This document shows positions 55,765 through 64,000 of a DNA stretch of 64,000 nt, in pieces. Under the pieces are notes generated by a model that saw only the letters and a program-made list of their open reading frames with translations, ran no database searches and was not told the origin of the DNA. The number at the start of each line of letters is the position of its first letter. Within the stretch, counting starts at the first letter, position 1. A program made the translations under genes and the position numbers. The DNA comes from an uncultured Chthonomonas sp. (GTDB lineage: Bacteria; Armatimonadota; Chthonomonadetes; Chthonomonadales; Chthonomonadaceae): positions 1 through 64,000 of the forward strand of contig CAIONQ010000077.1 of NCBI GenBank assembly GCA_903859705.1, read 5' to 3'.

Positions 55765-58008
55765 ATGGCGCTTAACGACCTTCAAGATATAAAAGAGGAG
55801 ATCCGAAGCCGCGTCGACATTGTCGAAGTGGTAAGTGCCTACACACGCCTAAAGCCTGCTGGCAAGAATTTTATGGGCCTTTGCCCATTTCATGCCGATA
55901 AGAAGCCCTCATTCAGCGTTACTCCATCTTTTCAGAGCTATAGGTGCTGGAGTTGCGGCGACAAGGGCGATGTATTTACATTTGTTCAGAAGAAAGAAAA
56001 CCTCACATTTATTGAGGCAATGGAGGTGCTGGCAAAGCGTGCCGGGATTCCCTTCGAACGATCCCGGGTTTCTGCAGAGCGGGCCAGCGAACGCGAAGAG
56101 ATGCATGCAATAAACTCTGTAGCCGTTCGGTTTTTTCAAGATAGGTTTACACGAAGCGCCGATGCACTGGAGTACTTGACGAAGCGATCCATTCTTAAGG
56201 AAACTCAGGCGCGCTTTGATATTGGATATGCCCCGCCGGACTGGGATGCGCTGGTAGGTTTTTTGCAGCGACAGCGACTAAGCCTGGAAATTGCAGAGAA
56301 GGTTGGCCTTATCCGGAGGCGCCGCGAGGGCGATGGTTATCTGGATATGTACCGAAATCGGCTGATGTTCCCCATTTACGATATGATGGGGAATGTTGCC
56401 GGATTTGGCGGAAGATCAATGGGCGATGAGCAACCGAAGTATATTAACTCTCCCCAGAGTGATATCTTCAATAAGTCTCGGCTGCTTTACGGGCTATTCT
56501 TTGCTCGTCAAACCCTGGGAGCCGATACTCCCCCAGTGTTTGTTGAGGGCTACATGGATGTGGTAACAGCCCACCAGGCGGGTTTTACGCAGTGTGTCGC
56601 TACCCTCGGCACCGCCATGACGGAGGAACATGCCAGAACACTTGTTCGCTACAACCGAAAAGTTATTCTGTGTTACGACGGCGATTCTGCGGGTATAAAC
56701 GCAACATTAAAGGGCGCCGCCGTTTGGGATGCAATGCAAGTGGATGGGGCAGAGCTGCTTGTGGCGGCACTGCCTGCAGGTGAAGATCCGGATTCCCTGC
56801 TCAAACGCGGGGATACGGCCCAATTTCAAAAGGCTCTCGATACTGCGGTGCCGCGCGTAGAGTTTGAAATTGAGCTCATACTTGGCCGGCACAACATCTC
56901 CCGGGATGATGGGCGGGATGCGGCGCTCCGGGAGATTATCCCCGTATTGGCAAGTGTTGCCGTTCGATCTACGCTCGATCGATACGTGCAGAGGATAGCC
57001 CGCCTCCATTCGATGTACAACTTCAATGTTACCCGTGCGCTGGAGAGCATACTTGCTGATGTACAGGCTTATAAGCAACATCAGCAGAGGAGTGCCCCTT
57101 CGGCCCGACAGCGAGGTTACGACACCATACAGGCACAGAACGGCGCCCCGTTACAGGAAACACCCCCACACCAAAATCACAACGCTGGAGAGGGGTTCAA
57201 ACGCACATTTAATCCCGGCACATCCAACTGGCAGCGCGCAACCAACAAATCTGGTGGTCAGTATTGGAAGAAGGAGAAGCAGGGGCCACCTTCGGACATG
57301 ACCCCTCCTGACCTCTCACTACCTGCCTTATCAGCAGCTGATAAGGCGGAACGAACCTTGTTACGCGCCATGTTTCTTGGAACATGGCGCCACACTGTTG
57401 CGTCTCGATTAGATGCATCGTGCTTTAACGACTCGTTAGGTGCAGACACCATGGCATGGCTGCTAAAGGCACCAACCGACAATGAGGGTGATATCGATCC
57501 CCTTGAACTGGTTAACCTGCTTGAGAGGAATGCAGAGGATGCGCCAGCAGGAACCAATAATCAACCGGGCGCGGCGGCCCCAGGTGGATCTACAGAGATT
57601 TCGGCTACAGAGTTAGACCCATTTGCACAGGATGCAATTGAATTGGATCCATTCGAACATGAGTCAATTCCGTTCCCGGAGGATCCGCCACCGGATTTAA
57701 TTGACACGAATGAACCTTACTCTGGACAGTATTTTGCAACATCTGGCAATCATTCCGCAAAATTGTCCGCGTTTATCCGCGAGTTACTGGAGGAGTCAGA
57801 CTCCATGCTGTCGAATGAACCGCTGAATGAGCAGACCATTGACGGATGCATTCGGCGGCTTCAAGAGAGAAAGACCACTCGATGCATACGCGATGTGAAA
57901 GCCGAGCTGGAACGCACAGACTTAACGCTTCAGCAGCGAAAAGACCTGATGGACCAGTTGATGTTTCTGATGCGAGCCCAGCGTGGATCGCCCCCGGGTG
58001 GAGCATGA
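55765..58008 (+). CDS. dnaG: DNA primase
   Basis: The start MALNDLQDIKEEIRSRVDIVEVV matches other primases; 23 in-frame codons upstream do not. The 747-residue protein has the CHC2 zinc-binding domain (CPFH, CWSC near residues 38-62), the catalytic Toprim core (FVEGYMDVVTAHQAGF, LCYDGDSAGINATLKGA), and a C-terminal region (about 550-747) with a divergent helicase-binding domain and an acidic, Pro-rich insertion near 595-665. It makes RNA primers for the replication fork. The ribosome site is weak. sigA follows after 48 bp, as in the classical dnaG-rpoD order. Confidence 0.95.
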   Translation: MALNDLQDIKEEIRSRVDIVEVVSAYTRLKPAGKNFMGLCPFHADKKPSFSVTPSFQSYRCWSCGDKGDVFTFVQKKENLTFIEAMEVLAKRAGIPFERSRVSAERASEREEMHAINSVAVRFFQDRFTRSADALEYLTKRSILKETQARFDIGYAPPDWDALVGFLQRQRLSLEIAEKVGLIRRRREGDGYLDMYRNRLMFPIYDMMGNVAGFGGRSMGDEQPKYINSPQSDIFNKSRLLYGLFFARQTLGADTPPVFVEGYMDVVTAHQAGFTQCVATLGTAMTEEHARTLVRYNRKVILCYDGDSAGINATLKGAAVWDAMQVDGAELLVAALPAGEDPDSLLKRGDTAQFQKALDTAVPRVEFEIELILGRHNISRDDGRDAALREIIPVLASVAVRSTLDRYVQRIARLHSMYNFNVTRALESILADVQAYKQHQQRSAPSARQRGYDTIQAQNGAPLQETPPHQNHNAGEGFKRTFNPGTSNWQRATNKSGGQYWKKEKQGPPSDMTPPDLSLPALSAADKAERTLLRAMFLGTWRHTVASRLDASCFNDSLGADTMAWLLKAPTDNEGDIDPLELVNLLERNAEDAPAGTNNQPGAAAPGGSTEISATELDPFAQDAIELDPFEHESIPFPEDPPPDLIDTNEPYSGQYFATSGNHSAKLSAFIRELLEESDSMLSNEPLNEQTIDGCIRRLQERKTTRCIRDVKAELERTDLTLQQRKDLMDQLMFLMRAQRGSPPGGA

Positions 58009-58056
58009 TGCTCTTCCGTTACCCCCAACACGCAAGCTGGCAGGAGGAGTTTGGCC

Positions 58057-59229
58057 GTGGCAGATGTCGTTAGAGCCATGATTCCTGAAACGGACTCAGT
58101 CCGTATGAGCATTGAGCTTCAGCGCTTACTTGAACAGGGTAAAGACCGCGGCTTCCTGACGTTTGACGAAATCCACGAATGCCTTAATTCCGAAGAACAT
58201 GAAATCCCGGAAGATGAGCTGATTGAAATGCTGGCCGGGCATGGCATTGAGGTTGTATCCAAGCTTGCCGTGGTGCGTGACTTTGCAGTTGCCAGTAATG
58301 CAGATGATATCCCCGTTGAACCTCTCGTTAAAGAAGTGGAGATCGCGGAAGAGGAGATCACTGCTCTTGAAGGATTGCAGCTCGACGATTCGGTACGCAG
58401 CTGGCTACGAGAAATAGGCAAAACTCCACTCCTTACCATGCAGGAAGAGATGATGCTGGCGCGCCGAATTGAACGTGAAGACGAAGACCCCTATCTGGCA
58501 AAACGTGCCAAGGATCGACTTACTCAGGCTAATCTCAGGCTAGTAGTTTCGATCGCAAAGCGGTACAGTGGACGCGGGATGTCCTTCTCAGATCTGATTC
58601 AAGAAGGCAACATTGGCCTTATCCGTGCGGTAGAGAAGTTCGATTACCGCAAGGGGTACAAGTTCAGCACGTACGCTACCTGGTGGATCCGGCAGGCGAT
58701 AACAAGGGCAATTGCCGATCAGGGACGAACGATAAGAATTCCCGTTCATATGGTTGAAACAATAAACCGGCTCATCAAAACGTCGTCTCAACTCCTTCAG
58801 GAACATGGCCGCGAGCCAACACTTGATGAGCTGGCGAAAGCTCTAGAAATGCCGGTGGAGCGCGTTTCCGAGATTATTCGCGTGGCTCCAGAACCCCTTT
58901 CACTCGAAACACCCATAGGCGAAGAAGAGGATAGCCACCTGGCTGATTTCGTGGAAGATCACGACGCACTCTCCCCGGCAGAAGCAGCATCTAACTTGAT
59001 ACTGCGAGAGAAGATTGAAGATGCGCTTAATCAGCTGACCACCCGAGAGCGTGAAGTACTTATGATGCGCTTTGGCCTGGAAGATGGTTGCCAGAAGACA
59101 CTTGAAGAGGTTGGCCGCCATTTCCGCGTAACTCGCGAGCGTATTCGCCAAATTGAAGCAAAGGCACTTAAGAAGCTACGCAATCCGCGGTGCAGCCGGC
59201 AGCTTAGAGCTTGCCTGGAGTGGCACTAA
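58057..59229 (+). CDS. rpoD: Primary sigma factor RpoD/SigA
   Basis: GTG at 58057 is preferred because AGGAGGAG lies seven bases upstream; a TTG six bases earlier would be too close. The 390-residue protein has a short region 1.1-like part, region 1.2 ([22 protein letters not shown]), region 2 ([44 protein letters not shown]), region 3 ([13 protein letters not shown]) and region 4 ([33 protein letters not shown]). All are near consensus, including the -10 and -35 recognition helices. Linkage to dnaG supports the housekeeping role. This agrees with the TTGACA/TATAAT-type promoters in this window. Confidence 0.95.
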   Translation: MADVVRAMIPETDSVRMSIELQRLLEQGKDRGFLTFDEIHECLNSEEHEIPEDELIEMLAGHGIEVVSKLAVVRDFAVASNADDIPVEPLVKEVEIAEEEITALEGLQLDDSVRSWLREIGKTPLLTMQEEMMLARRIEREDEDPYLAKRAKDRLTQANLRLVVSIAKRYSGRGMSFSDLIQEGNIGLIRAVEKFDYRKGYKFSTYATWWIRQAITRAIADQGRTIRIPVHMVETINRLIKTSSQLLQEHGREPTLDELAKALEMPVERVSEIIRVAPEPLSLETPIGEEEDSHLADFVEDHDALSPAEAASNLILREKIEDALNQLTTREREVLMMRFGLEDGCQKTLEEVGRHFRVTRERIRQIEAKALKKLRNPRCSRQLRACLEWH

Positions 59230-59279
59230 ACTCTACACACATGACGAATATTATGGTGTTTAAAATTGCTGTTAACATT

Positions 59280-59312
59280 GGGGCTCCAGTTACCTGGAGC
59301 CTCTTTGTGTTG
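59280..59312 (+). terminator. Intrinsic terminator after rpoD
   Basis: GGCTCCAG pairs with CTGGAGCC around TTAC, followed by TCTTTGTGTTGT. The short T-rich tail makes it moderate. Confidence 0.65.
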
Positions 59313-59456
59313 TGGCTATCTGCAATGGCTGAGCGAAAAGTGCGAGCCTGGCACAGAGTTAATACCACGAGTGGTTTAGTTGAGCAGAACCACGACATCA
59401 TTTCGCCGATTGAGTATCACATTTAGCTGAATGTGCTCTATTTTAGGTGTCAATGT

Positions 59457-60824
59457 TCAGTCCCGAGATGCAGGAACTTTCTGGCTTAAATCAAGCGGAT
59501 GCCCGTCATCCATTACTGTAAGTGCCGGGTTTGCACGCGTTTCATTCAGCAGGGCTTCTGAAATCTCAAAGCATCGAGTATCTGCCGTATTTCTTATCCT
59601 CACGAACTTAACTTCACGGCTATCGCCCTGGCCACAGGTTGCGTATGCCGTCTTTACACAGTCATCAAACGTTGGCATTATTAGCGGCAGGCGCGCGCGC
59701 ATCACCCCACCCTCCCCGCTAGTCCGCATGTTAATAAGCATGGAATTAAAGTCAATCTTCTCTACCAAGGTACGAGTTGTGATATCTGCTAGCCCAAGTG
59801 CAGTAGCGTTGCCGTGAGATGCGTCTGTAAGATCCAATACTGCTAGCAAGCGGATGTTAGGCCCACCCCACGTGTGCTCAGGAATGCTTGGCATAAAACC
59901 ACGGCCAATAACATGTGTATCCATGCCACAGCCACTAATATTCTTTCCCATTTCATCAATTACCAATAAATCCAGATCTTTGTAAGGAATGCTGGGTGAA
60001 ATGGCTCGGGAGCGATTAAGCAATTCTCTCTCACGATCTTCGGCCATCTCATCATAACCTACTGCATGAATTTCAGCGGTTCTGCCAAGCTCATTCTCTA
60101 TCAATGCAACACCGCCTACAATATTGGTGTTGTGCGCAAGAAACCGCGCCACACGCGGCATTAATTCTCGTAGGCCGCGGGCTCCATAGTGGTGAATGCC
60201 TTCTGCACCCTGTTGCTTGCCGAGCCCGATAGCGGCCATTTTTCCAATGCCACTTTCGATTTCTGAGCTAAAGTCGGTATGTGGTTTAATTCTGTTCACA
60301 AGCAATACAGCGTCGGCTGAAGCAGCAATAGCGTCGTAGCACACCACGTGTCCCTCAAAAGGGCCAGCCGACATACCCGTTAGCCGCCCCGCCTCGATCA
60401 CATCCATCGTGGCGCGTATAGGTGCCCCAATGATTTCTGGAAGCAGGCCATAATCTTTTAGAAGAGCCTCTTGCCCCTCTTTAGTTGCGCCGCCATGGCT
60501 GCCCATGGCAGGGATAACAAACGGCAGCATCCCTGCTTCTTTCAGACATGACACCACCGTTTTTACCACTAAAACCAGGTTATCCAACCCACGACTTCCG
60601 GAACCAACCGCTACAGATGCGCCGGGTTTTAACCGTGCATCGCGGGCAATAAATGCACGTACCGCCTTTGCAGTAGCCTGCTCAACCTCGGCAGAACTAA
60701 GTGCAGGCGTATCAAATCGCTGTTCTACGCTCCACATGCGAGGCAGCGGCACTTCTGGATAGATAAACGTATCCATTGGAATAGAAACTGTCAGCAAATC
60801 ACGCCCCTGTGCTGTATGCGTCAT
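59457..60824 (-). CDS. LarA-like nickel-pincer racemase/epimerase
   Basis: The 455-residue protein matches the LarA_N (DUF2088) superfamily. Known LarA residues can be placed: Arg78 (GSRG, like Arg75), His110 (AMGSHGGAT, like His108), His182 (IKPH, like His174), Lys195 (SGIGK, like Lys184 that carries the nickel cofactor), His211 (GIHH, like nickel ligand His200; the 16-residue spacing is exact) and Lys294 (DEMGKN, like Lys298). LarA proteins racemise or epimerise 2-hydroxyacids at C2. The start shares ATGA with the PdxA stop. Being with an acid-sugar kinase and PdxA2-like gene, it may interconvert four-carbon acids such as erythronate and threonate; that is inference. LarB, LarC and LarE are not in the window. 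Confidence 0.78.
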   Translation of the reverse strand: MTHTAQGRDLLTVSIPMDTFIYPEVPLPRMWSVEQRFDTPALSSAEVEQATAKAVRAFIARDARLKPGASVAVGSGSRGLDNLVLVVKTVVSCLKEAGMLPFVIPAMGSHGGATKEGQEALLKDYGLLPEIIGAPIRATMDVIEAGRLTGMSAGPFEGHVVCYDAIAASADAVLLVNRIKPHTDFSSEIESGIGKMAAIGLGKQQGAEGIHHYGARGLRELMPRVARFLAHNTNIVGGVALIENELGRTAEIHAVGYDEMAEDRERELLNRSRAISPSIPYKDLDLLVIDEMGKNISGCGMDTHVIGRGFMPSIPEHTWGGPNIRLLAVLDLTDASHGNATALGLADITTRTLVEKIDFNSMLINMRTSGEGGVMRARLPLIMPTFDDCVKTAYATCGQGDSREVKFVRIRNTADTRCFEISEALLNETRANPALTVMDDGHPLDLSQKVPASRD

Positions 60825-61780
60825 TCTTTCTCTCCTCTGGCTCGTGCTAAATCTACCGCTGTGCGGATAGCCTGTACCATACTATTTGGCCGGGCAATCC
60901 CCCTGCCGGCAATATCAAATGCAGTGCCGTGATCTACCGACACCCGTACGATTGGAAGCCCCAGTGTGATGTTGATGCCGGTATCAAACCCGTGCAGTTT
61001 GATGGGGATGTGCCCTTGATCGTGATACATAGCTACAACCGCATCAAACTCACCCTGAGATGCACGGTAAAACACTGTATCGGGCGGATACGGACCGGAT
61101 ACATTGATTCCAGTCTCTTGAGCGCGCAAGATTGCTGGTAGAATTTCATCTCGGTCTTCTGTACCGAACAGGCTATCCTCACCTGCATGTGGGTTTAATC
61201 CCGCAACTGCAACGTGTGGCGATGCTATGCCAAGCTCTCTACAGCCACGCTCAGCCAGCAAGATGCATTCCAGCACTCTTGCTGCCTTGACACGCCGTAT
61301 CGCCTCCAACAGAGACACATGAGTACTTACATGCACCACACGGATGGTGCCCGATACAAGCATCATGCCAAAAGATGTGGTACCCGTACGATCTGCAAAC
61401 AACTCTGTGTGCCCCGCGTAGCTGTATCCCGCAGCAGACAGGGCCTTCTTGTTAATAGGCGCCGTAACCACGGCTTGAACGGCTCCCTCAACAGCATCGT
61501 TGATAGCATGAAAAATTGCCTCGGCTGCCAACAGCCCTCCAATGGCCTGCACCACACCAATTTCAATTGGTACAAGCGAATTGGAAGTTTCCTGAAAGCA
61601 TGTGCTATCCAGATCCATTCCCAGTTGTTGCGCCGTTGTATTGAGCACATGTATATCGCCATATATTACCGGACGGCAGATTTCCAAAACTTCTGGCATC
61701 GATGCGGCACGCATACAAATTTCCGGCCCAATACCGGCTGGGTCGCCCATAGTGATAGCAATGCGTGGCAGGTTGGTCAA
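60821..61780 (-). CDS. pdxA2: PdxA2-like 4-phospho-threonate/erythronate 3-dehydrogenase
   Basis: A TTG start at 61778-61780 overlaps the kinase stop (TTGA) and has AGGGGAGG ten bases upstream; a longer start would overlap the kinase by over 30 bases. The 319-residue protein has PdxA motifs AITMGDPAGIGPE, APINKKAL, GHTELFADRTGT, HVSTHVSLLEAI and AMYHDQGHIPIKLHGF, including the three metal histidines. Both PdxA and PdxA2 share these. Because the organism has PdxS (DXP-independent B6), and the gene lies with a DUF1537 kinase, the PdxA2 role in acid-sugar catabolism (oxidation and decarboxylation to dihydroxyacetone phosphate) is more likely than B6 synthesis. Confidence 0.88.
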   Translation of the reverse strand: MTNLPRIAITMGDPAGIGPEICMRAASMPEVLEICRPVIYGDIHVLNTTAQQLGMDLDSTCFQETSNSLVPIEIGVVQAIGGLLAAEAIFHAINDAVEGAVQAVVTAPINKKALSAAGYSYAGHTELFADRTGTTSFGMMLVSGTIRVVHVSTHVSLLEAIRRVKAARVLECILLAERGCRELGIASPHVAVAGLNPHAGEDSLFGTEDRDEILPAILRAQETGINVSGPYPPDTVFYRASQGEFDAVVAMYHDQGHIPIKLHGFDTGINITLGLPIVRVSVDHGTAFDIAGRGIARPNSMVQAIRTAVDLARARGEKE

Positions 61781-62955
61781 TGGCTTAACACCTCCCCTGA
61801 AATGTGTTTGCAAATCCGGCGAAGCAATTCTAAATCACCAAATCCACCCGATTTAAGCAGCAGCCTGTTACTGCTCGTCTGGGAGGGGTGTTCGGATTGG
61901 ATTTCGCAAATGGGTATGCCTGGAGCATACTCACCTAGAACCTTGAGATATTTAGCCTGCGGAATTCTGCTGAGCATATGCATCGCAGTATCTCCCCCGG
62001 TGGCAAACAACACAATATTCGCGTGGCAAAGAATCTCTTCGCTACCAGCCAGCATCTTCGCCAGTGTTGCACCGGCTTCCTGCTCTTTCATGTCTCCCAC
62101 AATAATGGCGCATCGTGCCCTTTGGGCACCTGTTAGTGCGTCAAGTGCATTTTGTATATTGGAATACGCGCTAACCTCATCGTCTAACATGGCATTGAAC
62201 GCTTGTTGCCTACTTACAGCGTTACGGCTACCTATCAGCGCTAATAGGTGCCCTACCGGCACCTGTGTACAGTTCGGTACTAATTCAGATACATTTGCGA
62301 TTGCCCGGGCCAAACCTCCAGAAGCAACAGGCAACACTCGGTGCATATTGTCGTCAACTGCAACGGCTATTTGCCTCAGATCTTCCGGTGTTTCTGTATC
62401 GCAGATCACAATACGTGAGCCATCTGAGTGATAGCGAGCAATTGTTGCAGAAGCCGCACCAGAGCGAATTTGCTCTGAAGTCAGATACACCGCGGTTTCC
62501 CCTAACCTTCCAAGGCGCTGGCCAACAGGCACATGTTCTGCATTTGGCAGGCGAGAGTTTATTAACTGTCCGTCTACAACGCATCGCCCCATCTCAGGAA
62601 ATGCGGGGCACACTACTAGAAGGCGATCAGGATACAGGTGTCTTAACGTGGTAAGTTCGCACTCTATATGGCCACGGAGAGTGCTATCAATTTTCTTGTA
62701 GACGGTATACGCAGGGCTAAGCACATTGTCGGCAGTTTCGATCAGCGCCTGAACAATATCTTCATACTCATAAACAGAAAGCGCGTCGGCATCCCGCGTT
62801 TCGGTGCTTACAGCAAGAACATCAGGATTGCCCTTGTAATTACCAAGTGGGGCTATCGCGGGTATCACAAGATCGACACTGCTACCCATAACGGCAAAAG
62901 GGGCCGCAGTATCTGCAGCCCCGGTTATGTCATCTGCAATGATAAGCATCTTCAT
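61777..62955 (-). CDS. DUF1537-family four-carbon acid sugar kinase
   Basis: The 392-residue protein begins with the family motif IADDITGAADTAAPFAVMG and continues with YKKIDSTLRGHIECEL, VVCPAFPEMGRCVVDGQL and the C-terminal nucleotide domain (LFATGGDTAMHMLSRI, GEYAPGIPICEIQSEH, LLLKSGGFGD). DUF1537 kinases (OtnK, DtnK, LtnK) phosphorylate erythronate or threonate at the 4-hydroxyl. It is the first gene of a coupled three-gene cassette with pdxA2 and the LarA-like gene. Its own start lies 27 bp after the ABC ATPase stop, so it may be transcribed with the exporter. Which stereoisomer is used cannot be told. Confidence 0.9.
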   Translation of the reverse strand: MKMLIIADDITGAADTAAPFAVMGSSVDLVIPAIAPLGNYKGNPDVLAVSTETRDADALSVYEYEDIVQALIETADNVLSPAYTVYKKIDSTLRGHIECELTTLRHLYPDRLLVVCPAFPEMGRCVVDGQLINSRLPNAEHVPVGQRLGRLGETAVYLTSEQIRSGAASATIARYHSDGSRIVICDTETPEDLRQIAVAVDDNMHRVLPVASGGLARAIANVSELVPNCTQVPVGHLLALIGSRNAVSRQQAFNAMLDDEVSAYSNIQNALDALTGAQRARCAIIVGDMKEQEAGATLAKMLAGSEEILCHANIVLFATGGDTAMHMLSRIPQAKYLKVLGEYAPGIPICEIQSEHPSQTSSNRLLLKSGGFGDLELLRRICKHISGEVLSH

Positions 62956-62982
62956 GCAGCTTGCCTGTTTCCCTATTCCAGA

Positions 62983-63783
62983 TTACTCAGCTGGTACTTC
63001 AGATGCCTTTCGGTAGGCATCCATAACTTCATGCGTAGGGCCATCCATTTGGATCACACCTTTGTTAAGCCAGATTATTCTGCTGGCAACACGCTCGACA
63101 ACCGCCAGGTCGTGAGATACAAACAGAATGGTTTTGCCCTGTTTCTGCATCTCAGCAATAAGCCGGTAACACTTATTCTGAAACGACTCATCTCCCACGG
63201 CAAGCACTTCATCCACAAGCAGTATATCGGGCTCAGTGTGTACTGCGATGCTGAAACCAAGGCGGAGCTTCGCTCCGTCGTTCCAACCTCTCATCTGCGT
63301 ATCTATCTTCTCTTCCAGCTCTGCAAACTCGATGATCTCTTTCGCCCGCGACTTGATGTATGCAGAGCTCATACCTAGAACAGACCCATAAAACTCGATA
63401 TTTTCCAGGCCAGTAAGATCCGGGTGAAAGCCTGCATCGAGTGCGAGCAGTGGAGCAATCCGCGCGGGTTCATCTGTGCGCCCCTGCAATATCGCAACGC
63501 CGTGCGTAGGTCGGTAAACGCGAGCAATTATCCCGAGTAGGGTCGACTTACCGGAGCCATTGCGACCGATTACGGCAACAGTTTGCCCATGGGGAACTTC
63601 GAAAGATACATCGTTAAGAGCAGTGAACTCTTCTCTAGATGTTCCACCACGCATCTTCTTAACAGCACCAAGAAGTTCCCGTTTGAGGGAGCCTCCACGA
63701 TGCATCAGAATAAAGTGCTTTGTCAGATCCTGAACCGATATTGCGCTATTAGGCGGAACAACACGGTTAATATGTTTCTGCAT
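62983..63783 (-). CDS. ABC exporter ATPase of the Wzt/TagH polysaccharide type
   Basis: GGAGAGG seven bases before the ATG fixes the start; the 30 earlier in-frame codons are inside the permease gene. The 266-residue ATPase has Walker A GRNGSGKST, Walker B ILLVDEVLAVGD and H-loop VSHD. The stretch GRTDEPARIAPLLALDAGFHPDLTGLENI is characteristic of polysaccharide or teichoic-acid exporters. The signature loop is unusual: WNDGAKLRLGF instead of the usual YSSGMxxRL, so Asn and Asp replace the two serines. There is no C-terminal carbohydrate-binding domain. It works with the permease gene that ends one base earlier. Confidence 0.9.
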   Translation of the reverse strand: MQKHINRVVPPNSAISVQDLTKHFILMHRGGSLKRELLGAVKKMRGGTSREEFTALNDVSFEVPHGQTVAVIGRNGSGKSTLLGIIARVYRPTHGVAILQGRTDEPARIAPLLALDAGFHPDLTGLENIEFYGSVLGMSSAYIKSRAKEIIEFAELEEKIDTQMRGWNDGAKLRLGFSIAVHTEPDILLVDEVLAVGDESFQNKCYRLIAEMQKQGKTILFVSHDLAVVERVASRIIWLNKGVIQMDGPTHEVMDAYRKASEVPAE

Positions 63784-63784
63784 C

Positions 63785-64000
63785 TTATGGCCTCTCCACA
63801 AACTGCCACTTACGATAGTTGAAATACGTAAGGCCAGACCAGAAAATGAAGACGCAGATAAGGGAGGAGCCAATGAACGTTGGCCAGTTCATATACAAAG
63901 GCACCAGATGCGGATTGTTGTATGAGCCTCTTGGGATAGGTTGCAGAAGCGTTTTGCGGTATCCCTCCATAATTGCGGCTGGCGGGAGCAGCATATATAG
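63785..64000 (-). CDS. ABC-2 type exporter permease (C-terminal part, runs off the window)
   Basis: The last 71 codons of a membrane protein are present and open to the window edge; the gene starts beyond 64000. Visible motifs are LLPPAAIMEGYRKTLLQP, an external stretch, and a membrane helix (WPTFIGSSLICVFIFWSGLTYFNYRKWQFVERP), as in the C-terminus of Wzm/TagG permeases. With the ATPase directly after it (stop TAA at 63785-63787, next ATG one base on) it forms a polysaccharide-type exporter. Confidence 0.8.
   Translation of the reverse strand, partial: LYMLLPPAAIMEGYRKTLLQPIPRGSYNNPHLVPLYMNWPTFIGSSLICVFIFWSGLTYFNYRKWQFVERP

Noticed and set aside
59211-59426. 71-codon open frame after rpoD
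   Set aside because: It contains the rpoD terminator hairpin, overlaps the rpoD end and has no ribosome site.
61214-62431. 405-codon open frame on the + strand
   Set aside because: It is antisense across pdxA2 and the DUF1537 kinase, both firmly identified; its composition (high Cys, Ser, His) is that of a shadow frame.
1-64000. tRNA genes, CRISPR arrays, insertion sequences or phage integration sites
   Set aside because: I looked for T-arm sequences, spaced direct repeats, transposase motifs and flanking repeats while reading and saw none; a covariance-model scan would be needed to exclude a tRNA.

Overview
The window reads as chromosome from a diderm, free-living bacterium of medium GC. 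It has an outer-membrane beta-barrel, ExbB/ExbD, several Tat- or Sec-exported carbohydrate-active proteins and Tat-signal Gfo/Idh/MocA oxidoreductases. It also has a Terrabacteria-like information-processing block: SRP RNA-dnaX-ybaB-recR and dnaG-sigA. This mixture of DUF2961, DUF5060, secreted Gfo/Idh proteins and large vWA proteins fits Armatimonadota best, but that placement is inference. No tRNA, CRISPR array, insertion sequence or integrase was recognised.

Layout. 1-10 kb: a secreted GH172-type protein, then a leftward pair made of a secreted glycoside hydrolase and a two-module NRPS whose specificity residues read serine then glycine. 10-12.5 kb: an ExbB-ExbD operon whose third gene has a TonB-like anchor but a vWA domain instead of a TonB domain. 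12.5-25 kb: two exported Gfo/Idh oxidoreductases, a PDZ/radical-SAM DUF512 protein, an overlapping ppk1-amidohydrolase-ribokinase run, and a 1171-residue secreted glycosidase-like protein. 25.2-25.6 kb: a compact transcription unit with a strong promoter, a structured leader, a 46-codon ORF and a terminator, followed by a small sigma factor and queF. 26.8-38 kb: transaldolase, a zinc-ribbon membrane protein, an SDR with a broken active site, a membrane protein-regulator pair, rqcH, nadA, folB, tyrS and a D-aminoacylase-like enzyme. 38-44 kb: an outer-membrane protein, a group-2 sigma factor and a large double-vWA membrane protein. 43.8-48.9 kb: four translationally coupled genes (acyl-CoA ligase, GT2, acyltransferase, GT4) likely to build a surface glycan or glycolipid. 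49.8-59.2 kb: SRP RNA, dnaX, ybaB, recR, pdxS, an M32 carboxypeptidase, dnaG and the primary sigma factor. 59.4-64 kb: a polysaccharide-type ABC exporter and a tightly overlapped cassette of DUF1537 kinase, PdxA2-like dehydrogenase and LarA-like protein.

The strongest candidates for something undescribed are four. (a) The kinase-PdxA2-LarA cassette suggests four-carbon acid-sugar catabolism with a nickel-pincer C2-epimerase. (b) The stand-alone Ser-Gly NRPS sits behind a secreted glycosidase. (c) The ExbB-ExbD-vWA system looks like a proton-driven motor with a new effector. (d) The 25.2-25.6 kb small-RNA/small-ORF unit matches no family I recognise.
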